Positions 16,188 to 25,960 are shown, counted from the first letter of the stretch. The stretch: 43,301 nt of DNA from JBKEDS01 sp047975545 (GCA_047975545.1 JBKEDS010000019.1:1-43301); one strand, 5' to 3'. Notes: a model not told the origin generated them from the letters alone. Program-made: numbers and translations.

Positions 16188-16688
16188 TTATAAAAGTTGC
16201 TTGGTAAACTCGTACAAAGCTATGTTGGTGGCCTGTACCACGTTCATGCTGCTGTTTTGCCCAAACATATCGATATGGACAATATGGTGCGAAAGGTTTA
16301 ATATTTCTTCGGGAACCCCAAAATTTTCATCGCCAACAATTAAGGCTATAGGCTTGTTGGTTGAAATTTTAAACTGGTGTACGGGCGTACTGTTATTGGT
16401 TATTTCCAAAGCTATAATTTGGTAACCTTCGGTTTTAAGGTTTTTAATAATGGGCAGGGTTTCGGTTTCTATGGCGTAAGTTACCGTTTTTTCGGTAGCC
16501 CTGGCGGTTTTTATTGCTTTTCGTCCAAAAGCGATATGCTGGCCACAAAGTACTAATTTTTCAACACCAAAGGCATCACAAATCCTGAACAAACTGCCAA
16601 TATTCGGGGCATTGGTAACTTGGTGCGCCACCACGGTAATGGGGAATTTTTTTGGCTTGAATTTGGTGTTGTAGTGGGTTAGTTGCAT
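16188..16688 (-). CDS. TrmH/SpoU-family RNA 2'-O-methyltransferase
   Basis: A compact SPOUT methyltransferase of 166 residues. The three SpoU motifs are visible: APNIGSLFRICDAFG (motif 1, with catalytic Arg), LIVGDENFGVPEEIL (motif 2) and MFGQNSSMNVVQATNIALYE (motif 3), which together form the trefoil knot that binds SAM. It lacks the N-terminal RNA-binding domain of RlmB and the C-terminal extension of TrmH, so the exact tRNA or rRNA target is uncertain. Its gene lies 77 bases after the DUF4159 gene on the same strand. Confidence 0.88.
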   Translation of the reverse strand: MQLTHYNTKFKPKKFPITVVAHQVTNAPNIGSLFRICDAFGVEKLVLCGQHIAFGRKAIKTARATEKTVTYAIETETLPIIKNLKTEGYQIIALEITNNSTPVHQFKISTNKPIALIVGDENFGVPEEILNLSHHIVHIDMFGQNSSMNVVQATNIALYEFTKQLL

Positions 16689-16765
16689 GGGGGAGTTAAG
16701 AGTTAAAAGTTTAGGAGGAAAAACCGTATTCGTCTAATTTCTATAATCCATTATCTATTCCCCAA

Positions 16766-17410
16766 TCAATGCTCAAACACATACTTAATAATATTAGCGC
16801 CCATTTTCAGGGCATTTTCCCTAACTTCGGCGGGGTCGTTGTGTACTTCGGGATCTTCCCAGCCATCGCCCAAATCGCTTTCAACCGTAAACAACAGCAT
16901 TAAGCGGTCGTTGTTAAACAAACCAAAGGCTTGCGGGCGCTTGCCGTCGTGTTCGTGTATTTTGGGCAGGCCATCGGGAAATTTGTATGCCGTATTAAAA
17001 ATGGCATGGGTTGCTGGAAGTTCGGTTAGTTCCTTTTCGGGAAATAGTTTTTTTAGTTCCTTGGTAATGTAGGGCTGCATGCCGTAATTATCGTCTATGT
17101 GGATAAAACCGCCCGAAGTTAAGTAATTTCGGAGGTTTTCAACATCTTCATCGTTAAAAAAAACGTTGCCGTGCCCCGTCATGTGCATAAACGGATATTG
17201 AAATACATCGATGCTGCTGGCCTCGACCTCTTGGGCTTTGGGGCTTATTTTGGTGTTAATGTTTTGGTTGCAATATGCAATCAGGTTTTTTAAGGCCGTG
17301 GGGTTGGCATACCAATCGCCACCACCCTTGTATTTTAAAAGGGCAATATCTTGGGCAAATAAGGGTAGGGCTAAAATAGTAAAGGTTAAAAATAAAAGGG
17401 ATTTCCTCAT
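16766..17410 (-). CDS. Exported DUF4159 domain protein
   Basis: The 214-residue product starts with a clear Sec signal peptide (MRKSLLFLTFTILALPLFAQ), so it is periplasmic. The body matches DUF4159, a flavodoxin/GATase-like fold. Conserved segments include YKGGGDWYANPTALKNL, FMHMTGHGNVFF, LTSGGFIHIDDNYG and LGDGWEDPEVHND. No function is established for the family; the conserved Gly/His/Asp pattern is compatible with ligand binding rather than a known active site. Its ATG overlaps the rsmE stop by 4 bases (ATGA), so translation is probably coupled. Confidence 0.85.
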   Translation of the reverse strand: MRKSLLFLTFTILALPLFAQDIALLKYKGGGDWYANPTALKNLIAYCNQNINTKISPKAQEVEASSIDVFQYPFMHMTGHGNVFFNDEDVENLRNYLTSGGFIHIDDNYGMQPYITKELKKLFPEKELTELPATHAIFNTAYKFPDGLPKIHEHDGKRPQAFGLFNNDRLMLLFTVESDLGDGWEDPEVHNDPAEVRENALKMGANIIKYVFEH

Positions 17411-18120
17411 AATGCTTCTTCATTTATAAATGCTACCGAATGGCAGGCTACTATGGCGGCGGTTTCGGTTCGTAATCGGGTATTTCCTAACGATACGGGA
17501 ATGAATTTGTTTGTTATGGCGAGTTCAATTTCCTTTGGGCTAAAATCGCCTTCGGGGCCAATTAAAATAGTAGCGTTGGTATTGGGTTTTAGTTCCTGCT
17601 TTAACGATTTTTTATCGGTATCTTCACAATGGGCAATAAATAGCTGTCCGTTATGGGGTTGGGTTATAAAATCTTTAAAAGGGATAGCCTCGTTTAATTT
17701 TGGCAAATAGCAACTTAAAGACTGTTTCATGGCCGACTGCAAAATTTTTTCGAAACGCTCCGGTTTAATTACTTTTCGTTCGCTATGTTCGCAAATAATG
17801 GGCGTTATGCTTTCTATGCCTATTTCGGTGGCTTTTTCCAAAAACCATTCGTAGCGGTCGTTCATTTTAGTTGGCGCAACGGCAAGGTGTAGGTTGCACG
17901 CTCGTTTTTTTTGTAGGGTTTTGGCAGTAATGGTAGCGGTACAGTTTTTAATATCGGCCACCATGATTTCGGCGGTAAACAGCCAACCGTTGCCGTTTGT
18001 AATTTGTAGGGTATCGCCCGTGGTTTTGCGCAGTACCTTTGTAATATGCCGGCTTTCGTCCTTATCGAAGGAAAATTGTTTGGTGTTTTCGTTTATGTTG
18101 GGATTGTAAAAAAGCTGCAT
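17407..18120 (-). CDS. rsmE: 16S rRNA m3U1498 methyltransferase RsmE
   Basis: RsmE methylates N3 of U1498 in 16S rRNA, near the ribosomal decoding site. The 237-residue protein has an N-terminal PUA-like domain (FDKDESRHITKVLR) and a C-terminal SPOUT knot with LIGPEGDFSPKEIELA and LGNTRLRTETAAI, the diagnostic motifs. EKATEIGIESITPIICEHSE is also typical. tsaD lies 8 bases upstream on the same strand and DUF4159 overlaps its end by 4 bases. Confidence 0.95.
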   Translation of the reverse strand: MQLFYNPNINENTKQFSFDKDESRHITKVLRKTTGDTLQITNGNGWLFTAEIMVADIKNCTATITAKTLQKKRACNLHLAVAPTKMNDRYEWFLEKATEIGIESITPIICEHSERKVIKPERFEKILQSAMKQSLSCYLPKLNEAIPFKDFITQPHNGQLFIAHCEDTDKKSLKQELKPNTNATILIGPEGDFSPKEIELAITNKFIPVSLGNTRLRTETAAIVACHSVAFINEEAL

Positions 18121-18128
18121 GTATGGTG

Positions 18129-19151
18129 TTAAATTTTCAATCTGGCCGAAGCCGCTACATCTTGTTGGGCAAAATCGCCATCTAAATATTTAAGGTAGCC
18201 CACAATGGCTATCATGGCGGCGTTGTCGGTTGTAAACTCAAATTTAGGAATATAGGTGGTCCAGCCAAATTTTTGCTCGCCTTTTTTTAAAGCGTCCCGA
18301 ATACCCGAATTTGCCGAAACCCCGCCACCAATGGCAATATGTTTTATGCCCGTTTGTTTTACTGCCAGTTTTAGTTTATCCATTAAAATGCCAATAATGG
18401 TATACTGTATGGAGGCACAAATATCGTTCAGGTTTTCGGTAATAAAATTGGGGTTGGCCTTGGTTTCGTTTTGGATAAAATACAGAATAGCCGTTTTTAA
18501 GCCCGAAAAGCTAAAGTTTAAACCTTCAACTTTTGGTTTTGTAAATTTAAAAGCCTTGGGATTTCCCAGTTTGGCCCGTTTGTCTATTTCGGGACCGGCA
18601 GGGTAGCCCAAGCCCAGTATTTTTCCGCTTTTATCGAAGGCTTCGCCAACAGCATCGTCTATGGTTTCGCCTATAACGGTCATTTCAAAAAAATTATCTA
18701 CCCGCACAATTTGGGTATGGCCGCCCGAAATGGTCATGGCCAAAAACGGAAACGGGGGTTTGTTAAAGCCGTCTTCATCTATAAAATGCGCCAAAATATG
18801 GCCCTGCATGTGGTTTACGTCTATAAGCGGAACGTTTAGGCCGTAAGCCAGTGACTTGGCAAACGATGTGCCCACGAGCAGCGAACCCATTAACCCCGGG
18901 CCTTTGGTAAAGGCCACGGCACTTAATTGTGCTTTGGTAATATTGGCTTTTTCTAAGGCTTGGTGCACTACGGGAACAATGTTTTGCTGGTGCGCCCGGG
19001 AAGCCAGCTCGGGTACTACGCCGCCATATTCCTCGTGTACTTTTTGGCTGGCTATAACGTTGCTTAAAATACGGCCGTTATGGATTACCGAGGCTGCCGT
19101 ATCGTCGCAGGAGGATTCAATTCCTAAAATAAAAATATTTTGTGTTGCCAT
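18129..19151 (-). CDS. tsaD: tRNA N6-threonylcarbamoyladenosine transferase TsaD
   Basis: TsaD (with TsaB and TsaE, not in the window) transfers the threonylcarbamoyl group to A37 of ANN-decoding tRNAs. The 340-residue product has GIESSCDDTAASVI near the N-terminus, the metal-binding HMQGH (HxxxH), SGGHTQIV, the ATP-site GYPAGPEIDK, FSFSGLKTA and GGVSANSGIRDAL, all in the expected order. The start is ATG at 19151. It is the first gene of a six-gene minus-strand run and is divergent from tamB. Confidence 0.96.
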   Translation of the reverse strand: MATQNIFILGIESSCDDTAASVIHNGRILSNVIASQKVHEEYGGVVPELASRAHQQNIVPVVHQALEKANITKAQLSAVAFTKGPGLMGSLLVGTSFAKSLAYGLNVPLIDVNHMQGHILAHFIDEDGFNKPPFPFLAMTISGGHTQIVRVDNFFEMTVIGETIDDAVGEAFDKSGKILGLGYPAGPEIDKRAKLGNPKAFKFTKPKVEGLNFSFSGLKTAILYFIQNETKANPNFITENLNDICASIQYTIIGILMDKLKLAVKQTGIKHIAIGGGVSANSGIRDALKKGEQKFGWTTYIPKFEFTTDNAAMIAIVGYLKYLDGDFAQQDVAASARLKI

Positions 19152-19184
19152 TGTAATATTTAGGCATAATAATTGTTAATTTTG
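19151..19184 (+). promoter_or_regulatory. Bacteroidota-type promoter for tamB
   Basis: TTG (19151-19153), 23 bases, then TAATTTTG (19177-19184) fits TTG-N(17-23)-TAnnTTTG. Transcription would begin near 19191, leaving about 80 bases before the possible ATT start at 19271 or 113 before the GTG at 19304. The -33 element overlaps the tsaD start codon, so the two divergent genes share their control region. Confidence 0.45.
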
Positions 19185-19303
19185 ACAACGATTAAAGCGT
19201 GCCAACATTGCCCCTGCAAAGCTACTTAATTATTTTTTAAGGAAAATGTAAACTAAAAATCTAACGACGTATTAAAAAATTTTTCAAAATAACGTACAAA
19301 CTG

Positions 19304-22300
19304 GTGGGCATTTTGCTGCTGCTTTTCATCATATTGGTTTTGGTGCTGTCGTTGCCGTTCGTGCAAACCAGTTTGGGGCAATACGCTACCAACAAAATAA
19401 ACCGGGAATTTAAAACCAACATTTTTATTAACCGTGTTAGCCTGCAATTTAACGGCGATGTGGAGTTGAAGGATATTTTTGTCCAAGACTATAAAAAAGA
19501 TACCTTAATAGGCATAGCCGAGCTGAATACCTCCATTATTAACGTAAGCAACCTCGTAAACGGAAAATTAACTTTTGGCGATATTGATGTTGAACATCTT
19601 ATATTCAACATTAAAACCCACAAGGGCGAAACCGAAACCAATCTTGATGTTTTTGTAAGAAAGTTTGAAGACGATAACCCAAGCCCCGAAGCAAGCGGAT
19701 TTTTGTTGTCGTCCAGCGATGTGTCCATTTACAACGGCACGTTTAGGCTTATCGACGAAAATAAGGAAACTCCGAAAATTCTGGAATTTACCAACTTAAA
19801 CATTAACGCTACCAATTTTTTAATAAACGGCAGCGATGTAAGCACCCGAATAAACACCTTGGCGTTTAACGACAGCAGGGGGCTTAAAATGAAAAACCTA
19901 TCGGCTAATTTTGCGTACACCTTAACCAATATGACCTTTAACGAGCTAAGTATTAAAACCCCCGGTTCGGTTTTAAACGGGCAATTACAGTTTATCTACA
20001 ACCGTGAGGATTTTGCGTTTTTTGAAGATAAGGTTCAGTTAAAGGCCAACTTTACCAACTCCAGTGTTTTGTTGGACGAGCTTAACACATTTTATAACGA
20101 ATTTGGCCAAGGACAAATAGCCAATTTCGATACCGAGGCCTCGGGAACCCTAAACGATTTGCTGCTTAGCAATTTAAAGCTAAATACCAGTTCCAGCACC
20201 AAAATTTACGGCAACATACGTTTTAAAAATTTATTGAACAGCCAGCCCGATAATTTTTATATGAATGCCGATTTTTCCAACTTAACCTCTACATATCAGG
20301 ATTTAAAGCATTTGTTGCCCAATGTTTTGGGCGCCACCATTCCATCCAGTTTCGATAGGCTCGGCAAATTTCAAATTACGGGCAAAACCGTGGTAACCAC
20401 TCAAGCGGTAAATGCCAATATTAAAATTAATACCGATATAGGCAAGGTCGATTCCAATTTGCGCATTACCAAAATAAACAACATCGATAACGCTTCGTAC
20501 AAAGGCGATGTGGTTTTCCAGGATTTTAACTTCGGTACTTTTTTAAACGACCCCACCGTAGGCTTGGCTTCCCTTAATTTTAATGTCGAAGGCAAAGGCT
20601 TTACCACCGATAAGGTCGATACGCAGGTAAAGGGCGATGTGTTTAGTTTGGCGTACAACCATTACCAATACCAAAACATTAAGGTTGCCGGAAACGTTAG
20701 GAATAAAATTTTCGACGGCAATTTGGTTGCCAACGACCGAAACTTAAAAATGAACTTCCTTGGGCTTGTCGATTTTTCCGAAACCGTAAACAAATACGAT
20801 TTCGAGGCCAATGTGGATTATGCCGACCTAAATGCCCTTAATTTTATAAAAAAGGACACGATTTCCATTTTTAAAAGTCGGGTTAAAATGAATATGAACA
20901 GCAGCGGGGTGGACGATGCCATTGGTAAAATTACCTTTAACAACACCTCGTACCACAACCAAAACGATACCTACACCTTCGACCAACTGGAAATTACCTC
21001 GAAGTTCGAAGGCGATACTCGCTACCTAAACATCCAATCGCCCGACATTATCGAAGGCGAGTTAAAAGGCCGTTTCCTGTTTGCCCAATTGCCGAAACTG
21101 GTGCAAAATTCTATTGGTGCCATTTATACAAATTACGAACCTTTTGAGGTGAAGGAGGACCAATATGCCGATTTCAACTTCAAAATATACAATAAAATTA
21201 TCGAGGTGTTTTATCCCGAAATCCAACTGGGAAAAAACACCTTTATCCGTGGCCGTGTAGAAAGTAACGACACCAAGTTTAGGCTAACCTTTAAATCGCC
21301 ACAAATAAAATTATTGGATTATTTTGTTAACAATATCGAGTTGCAGGTTGATAACAGCAATCCGCTTTTTAATACCTATGTTGAAGCCGATAGCCTAAAA
21401 ACCAAGTATTATAACGTATCCAAATTCAACTTAATAAATGTAACGCTAAACGATACCTTGTTTATGCGTTCCGAATTTAAGGGCGGCAAACAAAACAAGG
21501 ACGTTTACAACCTGAGTTTTTACCATACCATAAATAGTGAAAACCAATCGGTGGTGGGCTTTAAAAAATCCGATTTTACGGTTAAGGACGTTACATGGCA
21601 TGTAAATGAAGAAAACAACGCACGGAACAAAATTTCGTTCAATAAGGATTTTTCCCAATTTAACATCGATAGCCTAACCGTTAAGCAGGATAACGAAGCC
21701 ATTAGTTTGGTGGGGCATGCTACCGACTCTACCAATAAGGACTTAAAGCTCCATTTTAAAAACGTCGATTTAACAAAAATAACCCCCGATATTGATGGCC
21801 TGACCTTGGCGGGAAATGTTCACGGCGAATTGAACATCCTTCAAAAAAACGGCAATTATCTGCCCATGACCAATATTGTAATCGACAATTTTGCGGTAAA
21901 CCATTTTAATCTCGGTTCGTTTAATGCCTCGATAACGGGCAACGACAACTTAACCAACTACAATATCGATTTAACCATAAAGGACGATATTAAAAAATCG
22001 TTTAGGGCACTTGGCGATATTGCGGTAGTGCGCAACCGCCCGGAAATTAACCTGGATTTAAATTTCGACGCTTTTAACTTACAGCCCCTAAACCCGCTGT
22101 TACAGGACGTACTGTCCAATATCAGGGGCTTGGCTTCGGGGGTAATAAGCGTTACGGGGCAGCTAAAAAAGCCCGATATAAACGGCGAATTAAAATTGAA
22201 CGAAGCAGGCTTGGGCGTGCCGTACCTTAATGTCGATTATAAGTTCGACCAAGCGGCTTCCGTAAGCCTAAAAGGCCAAAGTTTCGTGTTTAACAATGTT

Positions 22301-23713
22301 GAGCTAACCGATACTAAGTACAATACCAAAGGGCAACTAAACGGGGCTTTAAACCATGTTAATTTTTCAGCCTGGGATTTAGATTTAAAAATAGGCACGC
22401 CCAATTTATTGGTGCTGGACACCAAAGAAGCCGAGGATGCCCTGTATTACGGTACGGGCTTTATAGGCGGTATTGCAACCCTTAAAGGCCCTACCGAAAA
22501 ACTGGTAATAAGCGTTTTGGGCGTAACCCGCCCGGGCACGGTTTTTAAAATTCCGTTAAGCGATACCGAATCGTTTGGCGATAATACTTTTTTACATTTT
22601 ATTACTAAAGAAGAAAAAGAAGCCAAGCGCCAAGGCAAAGAATTTGAGTTTAAGGATGTTGAAGGTTTGGAGCTCGATTTTGATTTGGATGTTACCCAAG
22701 ATGCCGAAGTGGAAATAATAATCGATAAAAACTCCGGCCACTCCCTAAAAGGCCGCGGGGTAGGGGGCTTATTGATAGAAATTAATACCAACGGAAAATT
22801 TAATATGTGGGGCGATTTTTCGGTGTTCGAAGGCGTTTACAATTTTGCCTACGGCGGTTTGGTACAAAAAGAATTTACGGTGCGCCCCGGTGGCACCATA
22901 GCTTGGGAGGGCAACCCGCTAAAAGCACGACTGAATATTTTTGCCGTTTATAAAACGCAGGCCAATCCGTCGCCATTATTGGACAACCCCATAAACCGAA
23001 GCATTCCCGTGGAGCTTGAAATAAACTTAACGGGCGATTTGGAACGCCCCGACCCCATTTACGATTTTAAGTTTCCCAATGTTAATTCCTCCGTAAAATC
23101 CGAACTTCAGTACCGCTTGGAGTCGCCGGACGATAAGCAAAACCAAGCCCTGTACTTAATTTCCACGGGGTCGTTTAGCCGTAATTTAAGCGAACTTAAT
23201 TTTTCGGGTACCATTGCCGAACGCTTAAACGGTATTATTAATGGCATGTTTACCACAGGCAACGATAAGGTAAACATTGGCCTGAATTACGAGGCCGGTG
23301 CCAATACGCCCGATTACCAATCGCAGGACCGCGTTGGGTTAACCCTGCAAACCCAAATTAACGATTGGGTACGCATAAACGGCAAAGTAGGTGTGCCTAT
23401 TGGCGATGCGCCCGGAGCGAGCCAGAGTGTTATTGCGGGCGATGTGGAAGTCGATTTTTTATTGAACCAGGACGGTACCCTAACCGCCAACGTGTTTAAC
23501 CGCGAAAACAGCATCCGTAATTTTGGCGAGGACGTAGGCTATACCCAAGGTGTTGGCTTAACCTATAATGTCGAGTTCGATACCTTTAAGGAACTGTTGC
23601 AGCGCATTTTTGCAAAATCGAAAGTAAAAGAAGACGATGTTTTGGAAACACCCGAACAGCCCGAGGGTAAATCGGCTTTGCCCAACTACGTTGAGTTGAA
23701 ATCTTCAAAATAA
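19304..23713 (+). CDS. tamB: Translocation and assembly module protein TamB
   Basis: TamB is an AsmA-like bridge protein anchored in the inner membrane. It spans the periplasm and carries phospholipids or helps outer-membrane protein insertion. This copy has an N-terminal anchor (ILLLLFIILVLVLSLPFVQT), about 1,000 residues of beta-rich, low-conservation sequence and a C-terminal DUF490/TamB domain (about 1100-1450). That domain includes FNMWGDFSVFEGVYNFAYGG and FSGTIAERLNGIINGMF. The length of 1,469 residues is normal for Bacteroidota. The given start is GTG at 19304, but in-frame codons for KKFFKITYKLV lie just upstream with no ATG or TTG, so initiation at ATT 19271 is possible. It is divergent from tsaD. 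Confidence 0.9.
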   Translation: MGILLLLFIILVLVLSLPFVQTSLGQYATNKINREFKTNIFINRVSLQFNGDVELKDIFVQDYKKDTLIGIAELNTSIINVSNLVNGKLTFGDIDVEHLIFNIKTHKGETETNLDVFVRKFEDDNPSPEASGFLLSSSDVSIYNGTFRLIDENKETPKILEFTNLNINATNFLINGSDVSTRINTLAFNDSRGLKMKNLSANFAYTLTNMTFNELSIKTPGSVLNGQLQFIYNREDFAFFEDKVQLKANFTNSSVLLDELNTFYNEFGQGQIANFDTEASGTLNDLLLSNLKLNTSSSTKIYGNIRFKNLLNSQPDNFYMNADFSNLTSTYQDLKHLLPNVLGATIPSSFDRLGKFQITGKTVVTTQAVNANIKINTDIGKVDSNLRITKINNIDNASYKGDVVFQDFNFGTFLNDPTVGLASLNFNVEGKGFTTDKVDTQVKGDVFSLAYNHYQYQNIKVAGNVRNKIFDGNLVANDRNLKMNFLGLVDFSETVNKYDFEANVDYADLNALNFIKKDTISIFKSRVKMNMNSSGVDDAIGKITFNNTSYHNQNDTYTFDQLEITSKFEGDTRYLNIQSPDIIEGELKGRFLFAQLPKLVQNSIGAIYTNYEPFEVKEDQYADFNFKIYNKIIEVFYPEIQLGKNTFIRGRVESNDTKFRLTFKSPQIKLLDYFVNNIELQVDNSNPLFNTYVEADSLKTKYYNVSKFNLINVTLNDTLFMRSEFKGGKQNKDVYNLSFYHTINSENQSVVGFKKSDFTVKDVTWHVNEENNARNKISFNKDFSQFNIDSLTVKQDNEAISLVGHATDSTNKDLKLHFKNVDLTKITPDIDGLTLAGNVHGELNILQKNGNYLPMTNIVIDNFAVNHFNLGSFNASITGNDNLTNYNIDLTIKDDIKKSFRALGDIAVVRNRPEINLDLNFDAFNLQPLNPLLQDVLSNIRGLASGVISVTGQLKKPDINGELKLNEAGLGVPYLNVDYKFDQAASVSLKGQSFVFNNVELTDTKYNTKGQLNGALNHVNFSAWDLDLKIGTPNLLVLDTKEAEDALYYGTGFIGGIATLKGPTEKLVISVLGVTRPGTVFKIPLSDTESFGDNTFLHFITKEEKEAKRQGKEFEFKDVEGLELDFDLDVTQDAEVEIIIDKNSGHSLKGRGVGGLLIEINTNGKFNMWGDFSVFEGVYNFAYGGLVQKEFTVRPGGTIAWEGNPLKARLNIFAVYKTQANPSPLLDNPINRSIPVELEINLTGDLERPDPIYDFKFPNVNSSVKSELQYRLESPDDKQNQALYLISTGSFSRNLSELNFSGTIAERLNGIINGMFTTGNDKVNIGLNYEAGANTPDYQSQDRVGLTLQTQINDWVRINGKVGVPIGDAPGASQSVIAGDVEVDFLLNQDGTLTANVFNRENSIRNFGEDVGYTQGVGLTYNVEFDTFKELLQRIFAKSKVKEDDVLETPEQPEGKSALPNYVELKSSK

Positions 23714-23740
23714 ACGAGGTGTTTCTTAAACATTTTTATC

Positions 23741-23780
23741 ACCCGTACACCCGCAACCCGAATACCCGCACACCCCCAAA
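23741..23780. repeat. Degenerate ACCCG octamer repeat after tamB
   Basis: The stretch holds four ACCCG units at 7-8 base spacing followed by an ACCCC unit (ACCCGTAC, ACCCGCA, ACCCGAAT, ACCCGCAC, then ACCCCC). It stands out as C-rich in an AT-rich gap of 210 bases between tamB and pfkA. No function is apparent; it may be a decayed simple repeat. Confidence 0.5.
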
Positions 23781-23866
23781 CCCCTTCACATTTTCAACCA
23801 AAACCATAAAAATTATCAACTAAAACGTTATAGTCTGTGTTATCAAACCTTTAAATGTTACAAAAG

Positions 23867-23898
23867 TTATTTTATATGGGTTTTCTTTAGTAAATTTA
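23867..23898 (+). promoter_or_regulatory. Weak promoter-like element before pfkA
   Basis: TTA (23867-23869), 21 bases, then TAAATTTA (23891-23898) resembles TTG-N-TAnnTTTG with one mismatch in each box. It lies 25 bases before the pfkA start and is the best candidate in the gap. Confidence 0.3.
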
Positions 23899-23923
23899 CG
23901 GCTTTAAAAATCAAAAAGAATTA

Positions 23924-24910
23924 ATGTCAAAAAACATAAAAAAAATAGCCGTATTTACCTCTGGGGGCGATTCTCCGGGCATGAATGCGGCCATACGATC
24001 TGTTGTCAGGACCTGTGCGTTCCATAATGTGGAATGTATGGGCGTGTACAGGGGCTACGAAGGGCTTATTGAAGGCGATTTTGAAGTATTAACCGCCCGT
24101 AGCGTAAAAGGAATGATTAACAAAGGCGGTACGTTTTTAAAGTCGGCCCGCTCCACAAAATTTAAAACCAAGGAAGGCCGCCAACAAGCCTACAACAAAT
24201 TAAACGAAGCCGGAATAGATGCCCTTGTGGCCATTGGTGGCGACGGTACCTTTACGGGCGCCATGATTTTTAATGAGGAGTTTGGTTTTCCGGTAATTGG
24301 TATTCCCGGAACCATCGATAACGATATTTTTGGCACCAGCCACACTTTGGGCTTCGATACCGCTTTAAATACCGTGGTCGATGCCATTGATAAAATACGC
24401 GATACGGCAAGCTCGCATAACCGTTTGTTTTTTATAGAAGTTATGGGGCGCGACGTAGGGCATATAGCCTTAAATGCCGGAATAGCAGGCGGTGCCGAGG
24501 AAATATTAATTCCTGAAGAAGATTTGGGCTTGGACAGATTGGTAGAATCCTTAAACCGAAGCCGCAAAACAGGAAAAACATCAAGTATCGTTATTGTTGC
24601 CGAAGGCGATAAAATAGGTCGAAATATTTTCGAACTTAAAGATTACGTGGATCAAAACATGGAAGGTTACGATGTACGTGTATCCGTTCTCGGGCATATG
24701 CAGCGCGGTGGGTCGCCATCGTGTTTCGACCGTGTGCTGGCAAGCCGGATGGGCGTTAAGGCCGTAGAAACCTTGTTGGAAGGAAAATCCAATTACATGG
24801 TTGGCTTACTAAACGGAAAAATGGAACTAACCCCATTAACAAAAGCCATTAAAGGAAAAACAAAAATAAATTTAGAATTATTACGTGTCTCAGATATTAT
24901 GAGCATATAA
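23924..24910 (+). CDS. pfkA: ATP-dependent 6-phosphofructokinase
   Basis: PfkA phosphorylates fructose 6-phosphate to fructose 1,6-bisphosphate, the committed step of glycolysis. The 328-residue protein has the ATP-site GGDSPGMNAAIR, GGDGTFTGA (GGDGT rather than the PPi-type GGDDT, so ATP is the expected donor), the catalytic GIPGTIDNDI, MGRDVGHIALNAGIAGGAEE and GHMQRGGSPS. The size is typical of bacterial PfkA. gap follows after 20 bases and a terminator follows gap, so the two form a glycolytic operon. Confidence 0.96.
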   Translation: MSKNIKKIAVFTSGGDSPGMNAAIRSVVRTCAFHNVECMGVYRGYEGLIEGDFEVLTARSVKGMINKGGTFLKSARSTKFKTKEGRQQAYNKLNEAGIDALVAIGGDGTFTGAMIFNEEFGFPVIGIPGTIDNDIFGTSHTLGFDTALNTVVDAIDKIRDTASSHNRLFFIEVMGRDVGHIALNAGIAGGAEEILIPEEDLGLDRLVESLNRSRKTGKTSSIVIVAEGDKIGRNIFELKDYVDQNMEGYDVRVSVLGHMQRGGSPSCFDRVLASRMGVKAVETLLEGKSNYMVGLLNGKMELTPLTKAIKGKTKINLELLRVSDIMSI

Positions 24911-24930
24911 CCACATTTATAAATAAGATT

Positions 24931-25932
24931 ATGTCAACATTAAAATTAGGAATTAACGGATTTGGTAGAATTGGTAGAATTGCTTTCAGGGTAGCTGCAG
25001 CAAGACCAGATGTAGAAATTGTAGGGATTAACGATCTTTTGGACGTAGAGCATTTAGCCTACCTATTAAAGTACGACTCAGTTCACGGGCGTTTTAACGG
25101 AACCGTAGATATTAAAAACGGAAATTTGGTTGTAAACGGCAAGGAAATTAGAATTACCGCCGAGCGCAACCCCGAAGATTTAAAATGGGATGCCGTAGGC
25201 GCCGAAGTGGTTTTGGACTGTACCGGTATTTTTACCACTTTGGAAAAAGCCCAAGCCCACATTAAGGCAGGTGCTAAAAAAGTAGCAATTTCCGCACCAT
25301 CGGCCGATGCACCTATGTTTGTAATGGGTGTTAACCACGATAAAATTACCGCAAAAGATACCATCGTATCAAACGCATCATGTACCACAAACTGTTTGGC
25401 GCCTTTGGCCAAGGTTATTAACGATAACTTTGGTATTGTTGAAGGTTTAATGACCACCGTACACGCCACAACAGCAACCCAAATGACGGTTGATGGCCCT
25501 TCAAGAAAAGACTGGAGAGGCGGCCGTAGCGCTTTGGCCAACATCATTCCATCCTCAACAGGAGCGGCTAAAGCAGTGGGTAAAGTAATTCCCGAGTTAA
25601 ACGGAAAATTAACAGGTATGGCCTTTAGGGTACCAACCCCCGATGTTTCGGTTGTCGATTTAACCGTACGAACCGAAAAAGCAGCCTCTTGGGATGCCGT
25701 TAAAGCAGCTTTGAAAAAAGCATCTGAAAACGAATTAAAAGGCATTTTGGGGTATACCGAAGAAGCCGTTGTATCGCAAGATTTCGTGTCCGAACCCATG
25801 ACCAGCGTTTTCGATGCCGGCGCAAGTATTGCACTAAACGATAATTTCCTTAAATTAGTATCTTGGTACGATAACGAGTTTGGATATTCAACTAAATTGG
25901 TCGATCTTGCTCAGCACATTAGAAAAATCTAA
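24931..25932 (+). CDS. gap: Glyceraldehyde-3-phosphate dehydrogenase, type I
   Basis: GAPDH oxidises glyceraldehyde 3-phosphate to 1,3-bisphosphoglycerate with NAD+. The NAD-binding GINGFGRIGR lies at the N-terminus; the active-site SNASCTTNC contains the catalytic Cys with the partner His in TTVHATTATQ. WRGGRSALANIIPSSTGAAK and SWYDNEFGYSTK complete the family pattern. It has 333 residues, a standard length. The codons look more optimised than in neighbouring genes, as expected for a highly expressed enzyme. Confidence 0.97.
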   Translation: MSTLKLGINGFGRIGRIAFRVAAARPDVEIVGINDLLDVEHLAYLLKYDSVHGRFNGTVDIKNGNLVVNGKEIRITAERNPEDLKWDAVGAEVVLDCTGIFTTLEKAQAHIKAGAKKVAISAPSADAPMFVMGVNHDKITAKDTIVSNASCTTNCLAPLAKVINDNFGIVEGLMTTVHATTATQMTVDGPSRKDWRGGRSALANIIPSSTGAAKAVGKVIPELNGKLTGMAFRVPTPDVSVVDLTVRTEKAASWDAVKAALKKASENELKGILGYTEEAVVSQDFVSEPMTSVFDAGASIALNDNFLKLVSWYDNEFGYSTKLVDLAQHIRKI

Positions 25933-25960
25933 TCCAATACGGAAATATTAAACAACATTA

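Noticed and set aside
25083..25799. Long 238-codon minus-strand frame inside gap
   Set aside because: Antisense shadow of gap; the GAPDH motifs on the plus strand leave no doubt.
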